DNA of 64,000 nucleotides from Macquaria australasica (Eukaryota; Chordata; Actinopteri; Centrarchiformes; Percichthyidae), in the NCBI GenBank assembly GCA_005408345.1, contig SEMN01000630.1, positions 1 to 64,000 of the forward strand, in the 5' to 3' direction. Under the pieces are notes generated by a model that searched no databases, had not been told where the DNA came from, and saw only the letters and a program-made list of their open reading frames with translations. Of the stretch, positions 63,430 through 64,000 are shown piece by piece. Position 1 is the stretch's first letter. Every line of letters begins with the position of its first letter. The translations under genes were made by a program, and so were the position numbers.

Positions 63430-64000
63430 TCTGTACAGTAAGCGGTCCCGGCGCTTGCCAACACTCTAACTTCACTCTGCCTGTTGTATTGTTTGTGTAT
63501 CGTACAATTTATTGTAATTAAAAATGAATGTCTTCAGGATGAAATCTAGTATGATGTTGGATGAAGATGTTATGGATGATTTGTTTCAGAAATGTCAGGT
63601 TAGAGGTCATTCAGAAACGGTGTCACTATTACATCGTTTGTCCACCAGAGGGCACTGCCAAGTTGATTTTTACATTGTAAAATGTCCCACTCAGTATGTA
63701 GCCTGGCAACCAGATGAATCTGCAAGCTCATGTTTTATTTGCTCTGGCAGATGCGTCTGGTCCCCCTCCCATTCAGACAGATTTCCTGCCGACCTGGCCC
63801 GGGTCGGGCCAATCACAACCGTTTATCTAACATGGGGCGGGTTTGATACGATGACTGTACAGAGGAGCGCTGTTGATTTTTGTAAAGGACCAAGGTGGCT
63901 GCCGCTGAAGTGGAATGTTTTGAATCAGTCAGTATTAAACGAACTGGACAGTATATTTTCTCTAAAAGAAGAACAAACTGCACTTAAAGCTTTTGTTGAT
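63430..64000 (+). other. Right edge of window, intronic
   Basis: No exon of the FAM120A-like gene can be identified after 62755. 63690-63860 is richer in GC but without a recognised feature. Confidence 0.4.

Noticed and set aside
1..64000. CRISPR array, operon, toxin-antitoxin or phage-defence system
   Set aside because: No direct repeat-spacer pattern or prokaryotic gene arrangement; introns and fish LINEs show a vertebrate chromosome.

Overview
The window is eukaryotic and almost certainly from a percomorph-like teleost fish. Its genes are split by GT-AG introns. The repeats are typical of teleosts: Rex3, Rex1-like and L2-clade LINEs, plus many short inverted-repeat DNA elements. The gene order joins loci that in mammals lie on the human 20q13 segment (ZNF831, CSTF1, CASS4) to a FAM120-family gene. 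I see no prokaryotic operon, CRISPR array or other obvious novel system.

Layout. 1-12480 is gene-free and repeat-rich: a degenerate tandem array split by an L2-clade LINE, a DNA element split by a Rex3 LINE, an LTR-like element with a partial relative, and a palindromic element. 12483-20252 (minus) is znf831 in three coding exons, with non-coding first exons and a TATA-containing promoter near 22435. 26438-30911 (plus) is cstf1, complete in five coding exons (431 aa). 32309-46111 (plus) is cass4, complete in seven coding exons (810 aa). Its first coding exon holds only the ATG and is followed by a 9.6 kb intron. 46360-52000 is intergenic repeat debris including an L1-clade LINE tail. 52030 onward (plus) is the 5' part of a FAM120A-like gene (five exons, at least 341 codons) that runs off the right edge. 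Its introns carry a second, nearly identical L2 copy, a Rex1-like LINE tail and several MITE-like elements.

The genes are independent single-copy loci: a nuclear zinc-finger protein, an mRNA 3'-end-processing factor, an adhesion-signalling scaffold and an RNA-binding FAM120 protein. Exon boundaries were read by eye from splice sites, checked for phase and compared with remembered family features. All four gene models keep an open frame across every junction. Repeat family names rest on recognisable protein motifs or terminal sequences; where I could not place a repeat I only describe its structure.
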